The notes: generated by a model not told the origin, from the sequence alone. Shown: positions 34,913 through 44,228, counted from the first letter of the stretch. The stretch is DNA of 64,000 bases from Peribacillus glennii (GCF_003429105.1 NZ_QVTD01000003.1:868001-932000), one strand, 5' to 3'. Numbers and translations are program-made.

Positions 34913-36760
34913 GTGAAACCAATGCTTCCCACCTATCAAGCTGAGGCTCCTGCCGGAAAGCCATGGGGCTATGAGGTAAAATATGACGGGTTCCGGGCGA
35001 TATTGAGCATCCATCTCAATAAAATCCGGCTAATCAGCCGGAACGGCAAAGAATTGCTTGCTGCGTTCCCGGAAATTGAACAGTTCATCGAAGAAATAAA
35101 GCCAGCGCTTAAGAACTTCCTGCCTGTGACACTTGATGGCGAACTCGTCTGGCTCTCTAATCCGTTAAGTTCCGACTTTATGCATTTGCAATGGAGAGGA
35201 CGGCTGAAGACAAAACAGCCGATTGAAGAGGCAGCCAGGCTTTCACCTGTCCGCTTTTTGGCCTTCGATCTCCTTTTGCAGGACGGGAAATCGTTGGAAT
35301 CCCTTCCCTATTCACAACGAAAAAAACAGCTCGGAAAGCTTTGCATGAAACTGAATCTGCCGCTTTCTCCAAATCCGGTCGATGAGTCAATTATACAATT
35401 CATACCAATTTATCCTGATTTGCAGGAGTTATCGGAGAAAGTTGTGCTCCATGACGGTGAAGGAATCGTCGCGAAACATGAAAGCAGTTTATGGGAGGAA
35501 GGGAAAAGGACGAGCGGCTGGGTTAAAGTAAAAAACTGGAGAACGGCCCAATGCTTTATTACATCAATGAATATTGAAAACGGCTATTTTACCTTAGGTG
35601 TTTACAAGGGAAAAGACCTGCTCATTGTTGGACAGGTGAAAAATGGAATAAACCAGCATGAACGCTCAATCCTTCAGCAAATCATTAAACAAAATGCAAC
35701 GCAAGTGGCTGGCAATGAATACTATATTCATCCTTCGATCTGTTTGGCTGTCAATTTCCTCCATGCCTATGAAGAAGCGGAACTGCGCGAACCTCAATTT
35801 AAAGAATTTTTGACAACGGTTAAGCCTGAAGAATGTACATGGGAGCGGTTTACAGAAGGCCAATACACTTTTCCTTCCAATATTCCGGTCACTTCCCCTG
35901 ACAAGCCAATCTGGAAGTCCCGGGATAAGATCATCACCAAAATTGAGTACCTCCAATATTTGCGTGATGTTTCTTCTTGGTTCTTGCCTCATTTGGAGGG
36001 CAAAGAATTGACAACGATCAGGTTCCCGCATGGGACAACCAGTGGCAATGAAAGGTTTTTCCAGAAAAACCGGCCTGAATATGCCCCGGATTTTGTTAAA
36101 TCCTTTTTGGCAAAGGACGGTAATGATTATATATTATGCAATGATTTGCAAACGCTGATCTGGCTTGGCAACCAGCTGGCCCTGGAATTCCATACGCCAT
36201 ATCAGAGGGCAGGGAAGAACCGGCCGGATGAGCTTGTCCTTGATCTTGATCCCCCCTCGCCCGAGCTTTTTCATTTGGCGGTCAAGGCGGCCACAGAATG
36301 CAAAAAAGTCCTTGATTCAATAAAACTTATCGCATTTATCAAGACATCGGGAAACAAAGGGCTTCAAATACATATTCCCCTTCCAGCCGATACGTTCAGC
36401 TACCAGGATACACGGATGTTCACCAACTTCCTTGCCGATTTCCTGACAAATGCCCATCCTGAAATTTTTACGGTCGAGCGGCTTAAGAAAAACCGGCAGA
36501 ACCGGCTGTATCTCGACTTTGTACAGCATAGTGAGGGAAAGACAATCATCTCTCCATACTCCCCGCGCGGGAATGATTTTGGCGGCGTGTCGACACCGCT
36601 CTATTGGGAGGAATTATCGCAAGATTTATCTATAAAAGATTACAACGTCTGGACAGTTCCAAAAAGAATCAGGAGTTTAGGCTGCCCATTTTCAGACTAT
36701 GAACAAGCCAGGGAAGAACAGCCCTTCGCAGAAGTGATGGAGTTTTTGAAGCGTAAATAA
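34913..36760 (+). CDS. ligD: ATP-dependent DNA ligase D with polymerase domain
   Basis: 615 residues from the GTG at 34913 (MKPMLPTYQ), matching the B. subtilis LigD start. The ligase domain has the nucleotide-accepting lysine in EVKYDGFRAI, DGELVW, FLAFDLLLQDG, DGEGIVAKH and WVKVKNW. The C-terminal primase-type polymerase domain starts near residue 330, with DLDPPSPELFHLA (catalytic acids) and TSGNKGLQIHIPLP. The order ligase then polymerase without a nuclease domain is the Bacillus type. It joins Ku-bound DNA ends after fill-in. A 148-base gap separates it from ku. Confidence 0.95.
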   Translation: MKPMLPTYQAEAPAGKPWGYEVKYDGFRAILSIHLNKIRLISRNGKELLAAFPEIEQFIEEIKPALKNFLPVTLDGELVWLSNPLSSDFMHLQWRGRLKTKQPIEEAARLSPVRFLAFDLLLQDGKSLESLPYSQRKKQLGKLCMKLNLPLSPNPVDESIIQFIPIYPDLQELSEKVVLHDGEGIVAKHESSLWEEGKRTSGWVKVKNWRTAQCFITSMNIENGYFTLGVYKGKDLLIVGQVKNGINQHERSILQQIIKQNATQVAGNEYYIHPSICLAVNFLHAYEEAELREPQFKEFLTTVKPEECTWERFTEGQYTFPSNIPVTSPDKPIWKSRDKIITKIEYLQYLRDVSSWFLPHLEGKELTTIRFPHGTTSGNERFFQKNRPEYAPDFVKSFLAKDGNDYILCNDLQTLIWLGNQLALEFHTPYQRAGKNRPDELVLDLDPPSPELFHLAVKAATECKKVLDSIKLIAFIKTSGNKGLQIHIPLPADTFSYQDTRMFTNFLADFLTNAHPEIFTVERLKKNRQNRLYLDFVQHSEGKTIISPYSPRGNDFGGVSTPLYWEELSQDLSIKDYNVWTVPKRIRSLGCPFSDYEQAREEQPFAEVMEFLKRK

Positions 36761-36860
36761 CGGGGAATTGCTTATAGATTCATTCCCATACTGCTAAAAT
36801 GCATTTGTTTAAGGGGAACTTAACGTTGCGTACTTCATAAAGGTTTGCTATTGGAACAGT

Positions 36861-36898
36861 AAAAAAGCCGGTCCATGTTACGCGGGACCGGCTTTTGT
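36861..36898 (+). terminator. Bidirectional terminator between ligD and dapF
   Basis: AAAGCCGGTCC / GGGACCGGCTTT-type stem, with A6 before and T4 after, so it serves both convergent genes. Confidence 0.85.
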
Positions 36899-36899
36899 A

Positions 36900-37886
36900 T
36901 TATCGTTCGTGTAAATACGCCCTAACACCTTGTTGAAATTTAGAATAAAGGCTTGTTTCATCGTCAAAGTTTTCTTTTGACACCGTTGTAAAGTGTGTGG
37001 CATTTTGGGGGTCAACCTCAATGGAAGCTTTGTACACATAGGTTCCATTTCCAATCAAATCAATCTTATATCGATCTTCTCCATGGTTATGGTGGACGAC
37101 GCACTTTACCTTGCCGCCGTTATTGTATACCGAAATTTCTTTTTCCACAGCATTCTGCCCGTTCAGGCATGTCACAAGGGTAGACGCGGACATTGCTGTT
37201 CCGCAAGCATTCGTAAACCCTACTCCTCTTTCAAACGTCCGCACAAAAATATGCCCTTCCTCTATTGGTTTTATGAAACTGACGTTGACGCCATCAGGAA
37301 ATAAATCATTCGGGCCATTCACTTTCCTTGCGATATTTTCCTGGACATCGGAATCAAGGATATCATTGGTCACTATAGATACTAGATGTGGATTCGGTAC
37401 CGCAAGCGCTGTAAATAATAGCGAATCAGAAAGCTCCGGAAGTTTCCCGTTCAGCAGAGTCTTGCTTTCAATGCGAAGCGGAAGGTCCCCAGTGTTAAAC
37501 GATACCGGTGAGATCTCCACTTTAAAGGTTGGAATGCCCTCGTAAATATCTTCTGTCTTCTCCACTTCCAGATCAGCCTTCATTGTTTCAATCAACAATT
37601 TATCTTTACCAATCACATCATGGGCAAATCTCGCTACACAGCGGAGCCCGTTTCCGCACATGGAGGCTTCCGATCCGTCCGCATTAAAAACGCGCATTCT
37701 CGCATCACAGCTTTCACTTTTCAGTACATATAGAATCCCATCGGCACCTATGCCTGTCTCCCGGTTGCACAGAAGCAGAGCAAGGCCCTTTCTTTCTTCC
37801 TCTGAAAAACAAAGATCCTTTGTCAGTTCATCGATCAATAAAAAGTCGTTTCCTGAACCATGGCATTTTAACAATTCCAATTGCAT
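36900..37886 (-). CDS. dapF: Diaminopimelate epimerase
   Basis: 328 residues, about 40 longer than most DapF because of a C-terminal extension after the core. The two catalytic cysteines are in EASMCGNGLRCVARFA and GFTNACGTAMSAS. The N-terminal KCHGSGNDFLLID and NADGSEAS are conserved. It converts LL- to meso-diaminopimelate for peptidoglycan and lysine. AAGGGAAGTG lies before the ATG. The second motif has AMSAS where GACAAA-like sequence is more common, which places it in a divergent subgroup. Confidence 0.9.
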   Translation of the reverse strand: MQLELLKCHGSGNDFLLIDELTKDLCFSEEERKGLALLLCNRETGIGADGILYVLKSESCDARMRVFNADGSEASMCGNGLRCVARFAHDVIGKDKLLIETMKADLEVEKTEDIYEGIPTFKVEISPVSFNTGDLPLRIESKTLLNGKLPELSDSLLFTALAVPNPHLVSIVTNDILDSDVQENIARKVNGPNDLFPDGVNVSFIKPIEEGHIFVRTFERGVGFTNACGTAMSASTLVTCLNGQNAVEKEISVYNNGGKVKCVVHHNHGEDRYKIDLIGNGTYVYKASIEVDPQNATHFTTVSKENFDDETSLYSKFQQGVRAYLHER

Positions 37887-38011
37887 GCTTTCACTTCCCT
37901 TAAATCCTTTTGGAGTTACAAATTTATGTAAGCTGTTATACTATTCTATTAATTATATATCAAAGCGTTCCGTTCATCTATAATAGCATCTTAAGAAAGG
38001 AAGTGCCAGGG

Positions 38012-38296
38012 ATGAAAGTTAAATCTACGTTCAAGAACTATGCGTTTATGTTCGACTTCTTTGTTGAAAGTGTTACTTCCATCGAGAATGAAACGAAAAG
38101 GGCTTTTGTAGCAACGAAAGCATATACACTGGATAAACAGCTGCTCTGGGAAGGCCAGGTCCGTGTAGACATGAACGAATTTGGGATTTTCCCATTCCCT
38201 GAGGATATCAATTCCATTGAAGGGACAACCACAATGAAAAAAATGCTGCTGGTGGAGCTCAGACGCTACATTAAACCCCAAAAACCTTTTTTATAA
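38012..38296 (+). CDS. Hypothetical protein, 94 residues
   Basis: Start ATG at 38012 with AGGAAGTG upstream; the longer open frame lacks a site. It is soluble and mixed alpha/beta, with the stretch KNYAFMFDFFVESVTSIENE and an Asp/Phe/Pro-rich middle (MNEFGIFPFPEDINS). There is no Cys pair, signal or helix bundle. The family is not recognised. It lies divergent from dapF and convergent with pbuO. Confidence 0.65.
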   Translation: MKVKSTFKNYAFMFDFFVESVTSIENETKRAFVATKAYTLDKQLLWEGQVRVDMNEFGIFPFPEDINSIEGTTTMKKMLLVELRRYIKPQKPFL

Positions 38297-38319
38297 ACAG
38301 AAGAATTACCCCATCAGGA

Positions 38320-38384
38320 TAAAAAGGAGCGACCCTGTAAACAATGGTTTTTTGCCTGTTGCAGCCATTGATTAGGATCGCTCA
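38320..38384 (-). terminator. Terminator of pbuO
   Basis: A long hairpin: outer GAGCGACCCT / AGGATCGCTC with one mismatch, inner imperfect pairing, and CTTTTT on the minus strand. Confidence 0.6.
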
Positions 38385-38391
38385 AAAAAAT

Positions 38392-39693
38392 TCAGCTACT
38401 TGCCTGAAAAACAAAATACGCTAAAAATAGTGCAGCAATAATATACAGCACAATGGGAACCTGTTTCCCCTTGCCCTGCACCAGCTTCAAGACTGGATAA
38501 AGAATAAATCCGATTGCCATACCATCTGCAATGCTATAGGTGAACGGAATCATCGCGATCACCATGATTGCCGGAATGCTTTCTGACAGGTCATCAAACC
38601 TGAGATGCTTGATATTTTGAAGCATTAACATTCCAATTATAATTAATATCGGGGCAATCGCGCTGTCCGGAATGACCTTGAATACCGGAATGAACAGAAT
38701 GGAAAGGATGAAAAACAGGCCGGTAATCACCGATGTGAATCCCGTCCTTCCGCCTGATGCGACCCCTGCAGCGGTTTCAACCGTTGCAACGGTGGGGCTT
38801 GAACCAAAAACGCCGGAGAGCAGGACAGATACCCCGGTTGCCCGAAAGGCCTTTTGATATCGTTCAGGGCGGTTAATACTGGCTACATGGCCGTGTACAA
38901 GACCGATATTCTCAAAAATGATGACCATCGCCAGGGAAAATACCGCAATCCAAAATTCGAACTTCCCCATTTCCATAAATGACATGGAAAAGAAAACATG
39001 TTGATAGGAAGCGAAATCAAGGCCCCTCCAAGAAAAGCCGGAAAGATCAATCGTGCCAAACACCGATGCAATTATACAGCCTGCTATTATCGTGATCAGG
39101 AAGCTTCCTTGTATGTTTTTGATAAATAGCCCCAAGGCAATCACGAGAGTCAATACAGAAACCATCACTTCAGGGTCTCCCAGTTCCCCGAGAGCGATGA
39201 TCGATGTTTCGCCTTTTGTAATAAGCCCGCCCTTTTCCAATCCAAGCAGCATGAGAAAAAAACCAAGGCCCACTGTAATGGCTTCCTTTAAGGATACGGG
39301 AATGGAGTCGCTCAAAACCCTTGAAAACGGGCTGAATGCCACAAGAAGGAAAATGACTCCAGTGATGAAAACAGCCGCCAGGGCACCTTGCCATGACAGA
39401 CCCATGCTTTCAACCATTGTATAGGAAAACAGCGCATTAATGCCCATTCCCGGAACAAGGATGATCGGCACATTTGACCATAATCCAACAATAATGCAGC
39501 TTACAGCGGAAAGCAGGATTGTAGCGAAAATCGCGCCATCCATCGGAAGCCCCGCTTCAGAAAGGATCAATGAATTGACGGCAATTATATATACAATGGT
39601 AAAATAGCTGACGGAGCCTGCAAGAATTTCACGCTTGATCGTCGTTCCATTTTCGGATAGCTGAAAGATTCTTTCAAAAAGTGATTTGTCCAT
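38392..39693 (-). CDS. pbuO: NCS2-family purine permease (PbuO/AzgA type)
   Basis: 433 residues from the ATG at 39693 (AGAGGA upstream). It has about 12-14 helices and the AzgA subfamily features REILAGSVSYFTIVYIIAVN, LVPGMGINALFSYT and GVFGSSPTVATVETAAGVASGGRTG. This subgroup moves guanine, hypoxanthine or adenine with protons. The match to B. subtilis PbuO (YtiP) is supported by the neighbour ytiB. No purine riboswitch is visible in the 125-base upstream gap. Confidence 0.85.
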   Translation of the reverse strand: MDKSLFERIFQLSENGTTIKREILAGSVSYFTIVYIIAVNSLILSEAGLPMDGAIFATILLSAVSCIIVGLWSNVPIILVPGMGINALFSYTMVESMGLSWQGALAAVFITGVIFLLVAFSPFSRVLSDSIPVSLKEAITVGLGFFLMLLGLEKGGLITKGETSIIALGELGDPEVMVSVLTLVIALGLFIKNIQGSFLITIIAGCIIASVFGTIDLSGFSWRGLDFASYQHVFFSMSFMEMGKFEFWIAVFSLAMVIIFENIGLVHGHVASINRPERYQKAFRATGVSVLLSGVFGSSPTVATVETAAGVASGGRTGFTSVITGLFFILSILFIPVFKVIPDSAIAPILIIIGMLMLQNIKHLRFDDLSESIPAIMVIAMIPFTYSIADGMAIGFILYPVLKLVQGKGKQVPIVLYIIAALFLAYFVFQASS

Positions 39694-39818
39694 GATGTGT
39701 CCTCTTGTATGTAATATCCCTCTCCCGCCCGTTTGTACCGGTGACAAACCACACCGTCTGAATCATGCGGATTTCTCTTCAAACATGGATTTTTTACGCA
39801 ACTGCCATCTTATTCGAT

Positions 39819-40382
39819 TTAGCTTTCGTAGCCATTCACTACTGTATCGAGTTTCCCTGTCTCAGGTGAGATTACCAACCCGTGTACAGCGATATCTTTC
39901 GGAATCAACGGATGGTTTTTAATGATTGAAACACTGTTGTTTACACTTTCTGAAACATCATTAAACCCTCGGAGCCAGCTTTTTAAATCGATACCTGAAT
40001 GCTCCATGGTTTTGATTGTCTCGTTTGAAATGCCGCGGCTGATCATTTTTTCGATCATGGCATCTGCATTTATCGAAGACATGCCGCAATCATAGTGCCC
40101 TACCACAAATACCTCCTGGGCTTTCAGCTCGTGGATAGCGACAAGGATGCTTCGCATGGCGCTCCCAAAAGGATGTGAAACGACGGCCCCCGCTGTTTTG
40201 ATATGCTTGATATCACCATTCTTTAGGTTCATTGCTTTTGGAAGCAATTCCACAAGCCTCGTATCCATACAGCTGATGACGGCCATCTTTTTATCCGGAA
40301 ATTTGTCCGTTTTGTATTTCTCGTATTGCTGTTCCTCAACAAACTTTTCGTTAAACTCAAGGATTTCACCTAACAATGTCAA
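39819..40382 (-). CDS. ytiB: Beta-class carbonic anhydrase YtiB
   Basis: 187 residues from the TTG at 40382 (MTLLGEILEFN), which matches the YtiB start and is spaced six bases from AAAGGGTG. A GTG three codons upstream overlaps that site. Zinc ligands are in ISCMDTRLVELLP (Cys, Asp) and VGHYDCGMSS (His, Cys). It interconverts CO2 and bicarbonate. It is next to pbuO, as in B. subtilis. Confidence 0.93.
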   Translation of the reverse strand: MTLLGEILEFNEKFVEEQQYEKYKTDKFPDKKMAVISCMDTRLVELLPKAMNLKNGDIKHIKTAGAVVSHPFGSAMRSILVAIHELKAQEVFVVGHYDCGMSSINADAMIEKMISRGISNETIKTMEHSGIDLKSWLRGFNDVSESVNNSVSIIKNHPLIPKDIAVHGLVISPETGKLDTVVNGYES

Positions 40383-40431
40383 TCTGAACACCCTTTCCTA
40401 TGTATTATGTTAGGAAATTATAGCAGACAAT

Positions 40432-40461
40432 TAAAAAAAATACTCCTATGAGCCCTCGGAG
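40432..40461 (-). terminator. Weak terminator after the tubby-like gene
   Basis: CTCC / GGAG hairpin with nested GAG/CTC, followed by T8 on the minus strand. Confidence 0.5.
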
Positions 40462-40474
40462 AATGCTCGTCCAG

Positions 40475-41278
40475 TCAATTGGAACGGTGATTTAAAGCAG
40501 AAGCGCAGAATCCGAAAACCGCAATTTTTTGCTGTGCTGTCGCCTTTTCATGGAAAGTAAGAATCGGCGTATTCATATCCTTGAACCTTTTCCCCCAGTC
40601 AAGCGGCATCCAGCCCTTCTGAAAGGCTGCAACCGGTTTGCCCGCAATTGTTTTTAACTGAAATTCCGTAAGCATCCCGCCTACATTTACAGGTATCCAT
40701 TCCTGGCCGTCCGCCGAATATATCATTCCCTTTAACCGGAATAAAGATTCCCTGAGGCTTTCTTTATACGACCCAATCAGGTTTCCACTGCCATCCCTCA
40801 TTGAGAAGGCAGTCCCGATTCCACCTTGCACCGCATATTCAGCGAGTACTTCTCCATTGGCATCAGTTAAGATATACCGCTTCTTCAAAATCATTGAAAG
40901 GGAGTTTGGGACCATCCACATAAACCAACTCATATTACGGTCCTTTATTTCGCCAAGCAGCGAGCCGTCCGGGTGAAATAGAAGGACGCGCAAGGTTGGG
41001 GCCGGCATGAATGTCAGTAAAATATCCTTCGTTTCCAGCGGCGAGGATGCTGGAGAGGCATATTCCTGGGGTAAATCTTTCATTCGATTTTCATAGATTC
41101 GCGCACCGATGGATTGCACAATACTAACGATTAAAAATGGGGCCGTTATGACGATGATATTTCCCTCGAACACATCGCTTGCATGCAGGACAAAAAAAAC
41201 GACGGCAATGATCAAGGCAATCCAGGAGACATGAAAACACATCCTGGCTGTTTTCTCATAATATGTCCGTATATTCAT
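40475..41278 (-). CDS. Membrane protein with tubby/LURP-one-like C-terminus, 267 residues
   Basis: Start at the ATG 41278 because AAGGAGA lies just before; an upstream ATG sits on that site. Two N-terminal helices (FHVSWIALIIAVVFFVLHAS and IIVITAPFLIVSIVQSIGA) are followed by a beta-rich domain with repeats of the form 'D..G..l' (TDANGEVLAEYAVQ, RDGSGNLIGSYKES, YSADGQEW). That is reminiscent of the scramblase/LURP-one fold, but this is only an inference. No function is assigned. Confidence 0.65.
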   Translation of the reverse strand: MNIRTYYEKTARMCFHVSWIALIIAVVFFVLHASDVFEGNIIVITAPFLIVSIVQSIGARIYENRMKDLPQEYASPASSPLETKDILLTFMPAPTLRVLLFHPDGSLLGEIKDRNMSWFMWMVPNSLSMILKKRYILTDANGEVLAEYAVQGGIGTAFSMRDGSGNLIGSYKESLRESLFRLKGMIYSADGQEWIPVNVGGMLTEFQLKTIAGKPVAAFQKGWMPLDWGKRFKDMNTPILTFHEKATAQQKIAVFGFCASALNHRSN

Positions 41279-41518
41279 TTCGTTCTCCTTCATTCAGCTG
41301 TGGCTAATATTTAGGTCAATCAGATTAAAAAGGTGAAGCCATTTAAGGCATCAAACCTACTAAAATTTCGACTCTTGTAAAGTATATTCCACTTTACTGA
41401 AAGATAGAATGGCAAAACAAAACTGCAGCTAAAGGTGCCAAACAAGCCACTCAATGAGCATGGCCTACAAAAAGACACGTTATCCACCAGCGCCTGTTTT
41501 TTGTACGTATTAGGGGTA

Positions 41519-42508
41519 TCAATCCTGATAGACCTTCATCATCTCCATTATTTCGTTTCGTACCCTATTCTGCAGATCGATCGGCGCAAGAACCTTGGCC
41601 TCGCTTCCCCAGTTCAACAGCCACTTGACAAGGCCGTCGCTCGCTATTGCCTTCGTCTTAAGGATGAAATGGGCGTCCCCATCCATTGTTATCTCGACTT
41701 CCTTGCCGAATTTATCAAGCATCACGTTAACAAGACCGTTAACGCAACGCAGTTTAATCCACTCTTCCGTCCCGGCATACATATGGAAAGTGGACCTGAC
41801 GTACTTAGGGGCATCAAACGGCTCATATGGATAGGTTTCATCCGTGATTCTGACGTTTCGCAACCGGTCGATCCTGTAGTGGCGGATTTCTTGCCCAGGA
41901 AAATAATAAGCGATCAAATAATAAAAATCACTGGCCCAAGTAAGGGCCAGCGGCTTTACTTTGTAGATGCCGCCATTTTTGCTCATTACGAACTTCTTTT
42001 CGACGTTGTATCTGCCGTATTGAAAGGTCACGTTCCGCCGTTCTGAAATTGCTTCATGCAAGTCATTAATCGCAAGCCGTACCAGATTGCTCTCGCTTTT
42101 GACAGAAGAATCTATCAGGATCTCATTATGAAGCCTTTTGGCATGGTGGATGCTGGTGAGCTCTTTAATTTTCCGGATGAGCTGCCTGGTTTCATCTTTT
42201 GTAATGAATTTCGCAGACGCTACCGCATCAATTAGCATCCGCAGTTCATACAATTCAAACAGCCGGTACTGATGGCTGTAAAATTTGGGCATCCCGTCTT
42301 TTTCCTGGTTGATTGTTATGTCAAATCCGGCTTCGATCAGGTGCTCGACATCATCCCGCAGTGAATTTCTGTTTAATTTAAGATCCGCACCATGTTCCTG
42401 TCTAAACTTGCCCATGATTTCTTCCAGTGTAAGCTCGTGTTCTTCATCCGTTTGGGTCCGAAGGATATCCGCCAGCATTAAAAGCCTGTTTCTGTTATCT
42501 ACCCGCAT
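41519..42508 (-). CDS. WYL-domain transcriptional regulator (YafY/DeoR-like)
   Basis: 329 residues. The N-terminal winged helix (about 1-85) has RNRLLMLADILRTQTDEEHE and the helix-turn-helix NRNSLRDDVEHLIEAGFDI. The WYL domain from about 155 contains PLALTWASDFYYLIAYYFPG, the usual [WF]YL variation, and YRIDRLRNVRI. A WCX-like C-terminal domain follows. Such regulators sense nucleotides or other ligands. AGGAGG lies upstream of the ATG. The target is unknown. Confidence 0.88.
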   Translation of the reverse strand: MRVDNRNRLLMLADILRTQTDEEHELTLEEIMGKFRQEHGADLKLNRNSLRDDVEHLIEAGFDITINQEKDGMPKFYSHQYRLFELYELRMLIDAVASAKFITKDETRQLIRKIKELTSIHHAKRLHNEILIDSSVKSESNLVRLAINDLHEAISERRNVTFQYGRYNVEKKFVMSKNGGIYKVKPLALTWASDFYYLIAYYFPGQEIRHYRIDRLRNVRITDETYPYEPFDAPKYVRSTFHMYAGTEEWIKLRCVNGLVNVMLDKFGKEVEITMDGDAHFILKTKAIASDGLVKWLLNWGSEAKVLAPIDLQNRVRNEIMEMMKVYQD

Positions 42509-42598
42509 GTTCGTTTCCTCCTCAGGGTTTTTTTCATAATACCATTCTAAAAGCGCTCAATAGGCTAGATGTTGTAACAAAGGTAAAACCATTGTTTT

Positions 42599-42627
42599 AA
42601 AACAAAAAGGCACCCTTTTGGGTACCT
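42599..42627 (-). terminator. Terminator of the DUF4870 gene
   Basis: AGGCACCC / GGGTACCT hairpin then T5 on the minus strand. Confidence 0.75.
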
Positions 42628-42633
42628 GATTAT

Positions 42634-42954
42634 TCATAACAAACGTAATATGAATGGTATTCGATAGTCATTTCCTTCATACGCCTTCACCCCGGCAATG
42701 ATAGTGAAAATAAAACCAACAATGCCTAGTATGGGCAGAATTAAAAAGCCGATTAATATAAAACAAAGTATGGTTGCTATGATTGTGTATAGTGTGTAGG
42801 AAATCAAAAAGTTCAAATATTCCCTGCCGTGATAATCGATGAAACGTGAATCTTCTTTTTTCATGAGCCAGATAATGATCGGCCCGATAAATACCGTAAA
42901 AAAACTCACGAAATATATGAGTGCCGCCAGCACCCTTTCATCATTGCTTAGCAC
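42634..42954 (-). CDS. DUF4870-family membrane protein
   Basis: 106 residues with a GTG start and GGGGGAG upstream. Three hydrophobic helices; the motif IIWLMKKEDSRFIDYHGREYLNFLISY is typical of this small family, and the C-terminus ends IIAGVKAYEGNDYRIPF. The function is not known; the family is widespread in firmicutes. Confidence 0.85.
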   Translation of the reverse strand: MLSNDERVLAALIYFVSFFTVFIGPIIIWLMKKEDSRFIDYHGREYLNFLISYTLYTIIATILCFILIGFLILPILGIVGFIFTIIAGVKAYEGNDYRIPFILRLL

Positions 42955-43121
42955 CGAAAGCTCCCCCTTTCACAGCACTTCCTTACTATATGTATGACAG
43001 CGGGTACGGTTTGATTATCCCTTATCTTTTCGCTTACATTTTTTGAATTTTGCACATGTCTTTTTTATACAGGCATACATTTGTGTTAGAAGATTGTCCA
43101 ACGGGAAAATGAGGTGAGATT

Positions 43122-43904
43122 TTGTTAAGTGAATTTCAAGCATTCATTCTGGGATTGATTCAGGGGCTGACCGAATTCCTGCCTATTTCAAGTACCGGCC
43201 ACCTTTATTTGGGGCGCCATCTTTTCCAACTGGACGAAGCGGGCATTTTTCTAGATACGATGCTCCACATCGGCACGCTCCTGGCGCTTGTCGTCGTTTA
43301 TAAAGAAGAGCTCTTTGGCCTTGTCAAAAACCCTTTTTCCAAAACGATGCTGCTGCTTATCTGCGGGACCATTCCGGCAGTGATCTTCGGTGTCCTATTG
43401 AGCGACTTTTTTGATGAGATATCTAAAACAGGTATAACCATTGGTTGGGAATTCCTGGTAACCGGTGTGATGTTATGGTTTGCTGACAGCGTCAAGTCCG
43501 GCAGCAAGTCCATGCAGGATATTTCCGTAACAGATGCTTTTATTATCGGCACATTTCAAGCTGCCGCCATCATGCCGGCTTTGTCGCGTTCCGGCCTTAC
43601 CATTGCTGCAGGCTTATTCTGCCGGTTGGACCGCGCGACGGCCGCCTATTTTTCTTTCCTGCTATCTATTCCGGCGATAGCAGGCGGCATTGTGTTCCAA
43701 ATGAAACCGCTTCTGAATGGAAGTGCGGAATATATTTCTTTTTCCTCGATGCTTGTGGCCACTCTTTCCGCCGCCATTTTTGGCTATTTTGCGGTGGTCT
43801 GGATGATCTCTTTCCTGCAAAAGAAATCACTTAAAATCTTTTCGGTTTATGTATGGTTTCTGGGCACCCTGATACTTGTACTCCAGTCTGCAGGCATATT
43901 TTAA
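43122..43904 (+). CDS. uppP: Undecaprenyl-diphosphatase (BacA/UppP)
   Basis: 260 residues, TTG start with GAGGTGAGA upstream. It has about eight helices and the two active-site loops GLTEFLPISSTGHLYLG (catalytic Glu) and IMPALSRSGLTIAAG (Arg and Ser). It recycles the lipid carrier undecaprenyl pyrophosphate to undecaprenyl phosphate in peptidoglycan synthesis and can raise bacitracin tolerance. It is not in an operon. Confidence 0.95.
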   Translation: MLSEFQAFILGLIQGLTEFLPISSTGHLYLGRHLFQLDEAGIFLDTMLHIGTLLALVVVYKEELFGLVKNPFSKTMLLLICGTIPAVIFGVLLSDFFDEISKTGITIGWEFLVTGVMLWFADSVKSGSKSMQDISVTDAFIIGTFQAAAIMPALSRSGLTIAAGLFCRLDRATAAYFSFLLSIPAIAGGIVFQMKPLLNGSAEYISFSSMLVATLSAAIFGYFAVVWMISFLQKKSLKIFSVYVWFLGTLILVLQSAGIF

Positions 43905-44100
43905 AAGCCATTTATCCTAAAAAAAGGATAGGCATTTTGCGATTATAAATAGTGAATAATGCCACATGAAAAACCAGTAGAAATATGACGAAAAAAACAA
44001 AAAAAAACCTATTTTCTTTTTCTGAAATTTTTAGTATGATACGTTCGTAAAGAATTTTGCTGTCTATATTGCTTAACACAATAAAAATAGGGAAGGCAAA

Positions 44101-44151
44101 TGGTGCGCCACCGGTTTCCGGTTCTAGTGGGTTCGATTCCCACCCCGAAAT
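44101..44151 (+). other. tRNA-like 3' fragment
   Basis: A perfect T-arm GTGGG-TTCGATT-CCCAC (44127-44143) is preceded by a mini variable arm CCGG-TTT-CCGG (44111-44121). It is followed by seven acceptor-like bases CCCGAAA. No matching 5' acceptor strand (TTTCGGG), anticodon arm or CCA is found, so it is not a working tRNA gene. Confidence 0.45.
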
Positions 44152-44210
44152 TTTTTGATGCATGATTTAAAAAATTTCGAGGGTGGGCAGAATGCACATG
44201 AAGACTGCCC
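44139..44210 (+). promoter_or_regulatory. Competing-hairpin leader upstream of the GNAT gene
   Basis: CCCACCCCGAAATTTTTT (44139-44156) pairs with 44169-44187 over 18 bp with one bulged A. The right arm's GGGCAG (44185-44190) can instead pair with CTGCCC (44205-44210), just before the GNAT ribosome site. The left arm also forms part of the T-arm hairpin. Mutually exclusive hairpins are a feature of attenuators. Confidence 0.5.
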
Positions 44211-44228
44211 TCATGCGGAGGGACGGAA

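Noticed and set aside
41435..42046. 203-codon + strand frame over the WYL regulator
   Set aside because: It lies opposite a well-supported gene and has no start signal or family match.
44162..44187. TTTCGAGGGTGGG downstream of the tRNA-like tail, as a circularly permuted tRNA
   Set aside because: It could pair with the acceptor-like strand, but the D-arm and anticodon arm are not found. The simple hairpin explanation is better.
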